This document shows positions 4,851 to 5,142 of a DNA stretch of 5,142 bases, piece after piece; within the stretch, counting starts at the first letter, position 1, and every line of letters starts with the position of its first letter. This DNA is from Eubacteriales bacterium. GTDB taxonomy: Bacteria; Bacillota_A; Clostridia; Christensenellales; Aristaeellaceae. The DNA lies in the NCBI GenBank assembly GCA_029974855.1, contig JARKQO010000481.1:1-5142 (forward strand), read 5' to 3'. The position numbers were made by a program, and so were the translations under genes. The notes under the pieces are model-generated. The model was not told where the DNA came from. It did no database searches and saw only the letters and a list, made by a program, of their open reading frames with translations.

Positions 4851-5142
4851 AGGGCATTCTCCTTTGCAAAGGTGATGGTACGCCGCCAGGCGGCCTCGCC
4901 CCTGGGGGGCAGCAACGCTTCTCTTTGATGGGCCTGGGCCCAGTCCAGCCTGTCCGGGGCGGCGGTACAGGGCTCCGGGGTGACGCAGCGCATGCCGTGG
5001 CCCCCGTAGCCCGCCTCGTCCACCCACAGCCCCAGGTAGGGCACCTGTTCCACCGGGGCTTCCAGGGTGACGCGGACGCCGCCGGGATAGCGCAGATGGG
5101 CGCGGTTTTGGTCCAGGGGGTGCCAGGCGTAGAACTTCCGGT
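4847..5142 (-). CDS. Aldose-1-epimerase-like (galactose mutarotase fold) protein, C-terminal part
   Basis: The last 97 residues of a gene whose start lies beyond the right edge; the frame is open to the end of the window. Seen: RKFYAWHPLDQN, GGVRVTLEAP, VPYLGLWVDEAGYGGHGMRC, then the TPEPCTAAPDRLDWA stretch, and LLPPRGEAAWRRTITF. This order (beta-sandwich strand, YLGLW, an xLEPxT-like strand with a candidate catalytic Glu at visible residue 56, then PD..D and a final LPPGE-x-W strand) is the C-terminal pattern of galactose mutarotase-fold proteins, which interconvert sugar anomers or bind hexoses. The stop overlaps the start of the UroD-family gene by 4 bases (ATGA, 4847-4850), implying translational coupling. 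The sugar and the exact enzyme cannot be named from this part. Confidence 0.75.
   Translation of the reverse strand, partial: RKFYAWHPLDQNRAHLRYPGGVRVTLEAPVEQVPYLGLWVDEAGYGGHGMRCVTPEPCTAAPDRLDWAQAHQREALLPPRGEAAWRRTITFAKENAL
4859..4864 (-). promoter_or_regulatory. Ribosome binding site fixing the short UroD-family start at 4850
   Basis: AAGGAG on the minus strand, 8 bases before the ATG at 4848-4850. It lies inside the 3' end of the mutarotase-like gene. It decides between this start and longer in-frame options reaching 5027, which would read through the mutarotase-like coding sequence in another frame. Confidence 0.8.

Noticed and set aside
3107..4928. Long plus-strand open frames (3107-4033 and 3696-4928)
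   Set aside because: They lie opposite the two UroD-family genes, contain low-complexity Gly/Val/His/Gln-rich translations with no domain pattern, and arise from high GC and codon bias.
4848..5027. A longer start at 5027 for the short UroD-family gene
   Set aside because: The added 59 residues are Arg/Gly/Pro-rich and read the mutarotase-like coding DNA in another frame; the 4850 start has AAGGAG and the family N-terminus.

Overview
The window looks like part of a chromosome from a GC-rich, anaerobic, gut-type Clostridia (Oscillospiraceae-like). This is inferred from strong Shine-Dalgarno sites, high GC with heavily GC-biased third positions, a DUF4430 protein behind a cobalamin riboswitch, and UroD-family and corrinoid proteins typical of acetogenic or demethylating Firmicutes. 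No taxonomic marker gene is present. The window contains no RNA genes, mobile elements, CRISPR arrays or broken genes.

Layout, right to left on the minus strand. The 3' end of an aldose-1-epimerase-like gene (4847 to beyond the window) overlaps by 4 bases the start of a 344-residue UroD-superfamily protein (3816-4850). A second, 427-residue UroD-superfamily protein (2516-3799) follows after 16 bases. These three form one apparent operon. On the plus strand, a regulator with a PocR-like sensor domain and an AraC-type DNA-binding domain (1260-2507) runs tail-to-tail into it, with 8 bases between stops. Upstream of the regulator and divergent from it is a corrinoid-binding methyltransferase partner of the MtaC/MtbC/MttC type (522-1151, minus). 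Next on the minus strand is a cobalamin riboswitch (340-492) with hairpins between it and the next gene, and then the 5' part of a membrane-anchored DUF4430 (transcobalamin-C-like) gene running off the left edge.

Working model (inference): this is a corrinoid-dependent methyl-transfer locus. One or both UroD-fold proteins would move a methyl group from an unidentified substrate to the Co(I) corrinoid carried by the small corrinoid protein. The PocR/AraC protein would sense a ligand and switch the locus on. The riboswitch-controlled DUF4430 protein would help capture corrinoid when B12 is scarce. The adjacent sugar-mutarotase-like gene raises the possibility that the methylated substrate is a sugar or glycoside. 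No downstream methyltransferase (MtaA/AcsE type) and no corrinoid reductive activator (RamA type) are visible here.

The most informative non-coding stretch is the 108-base divergent intergenic region 1152-1259. It holds two opposed promoters that share their -10 bases, and a direct repeat placed where an AraC-type activator would sit for the corrinoid-protein promoter.
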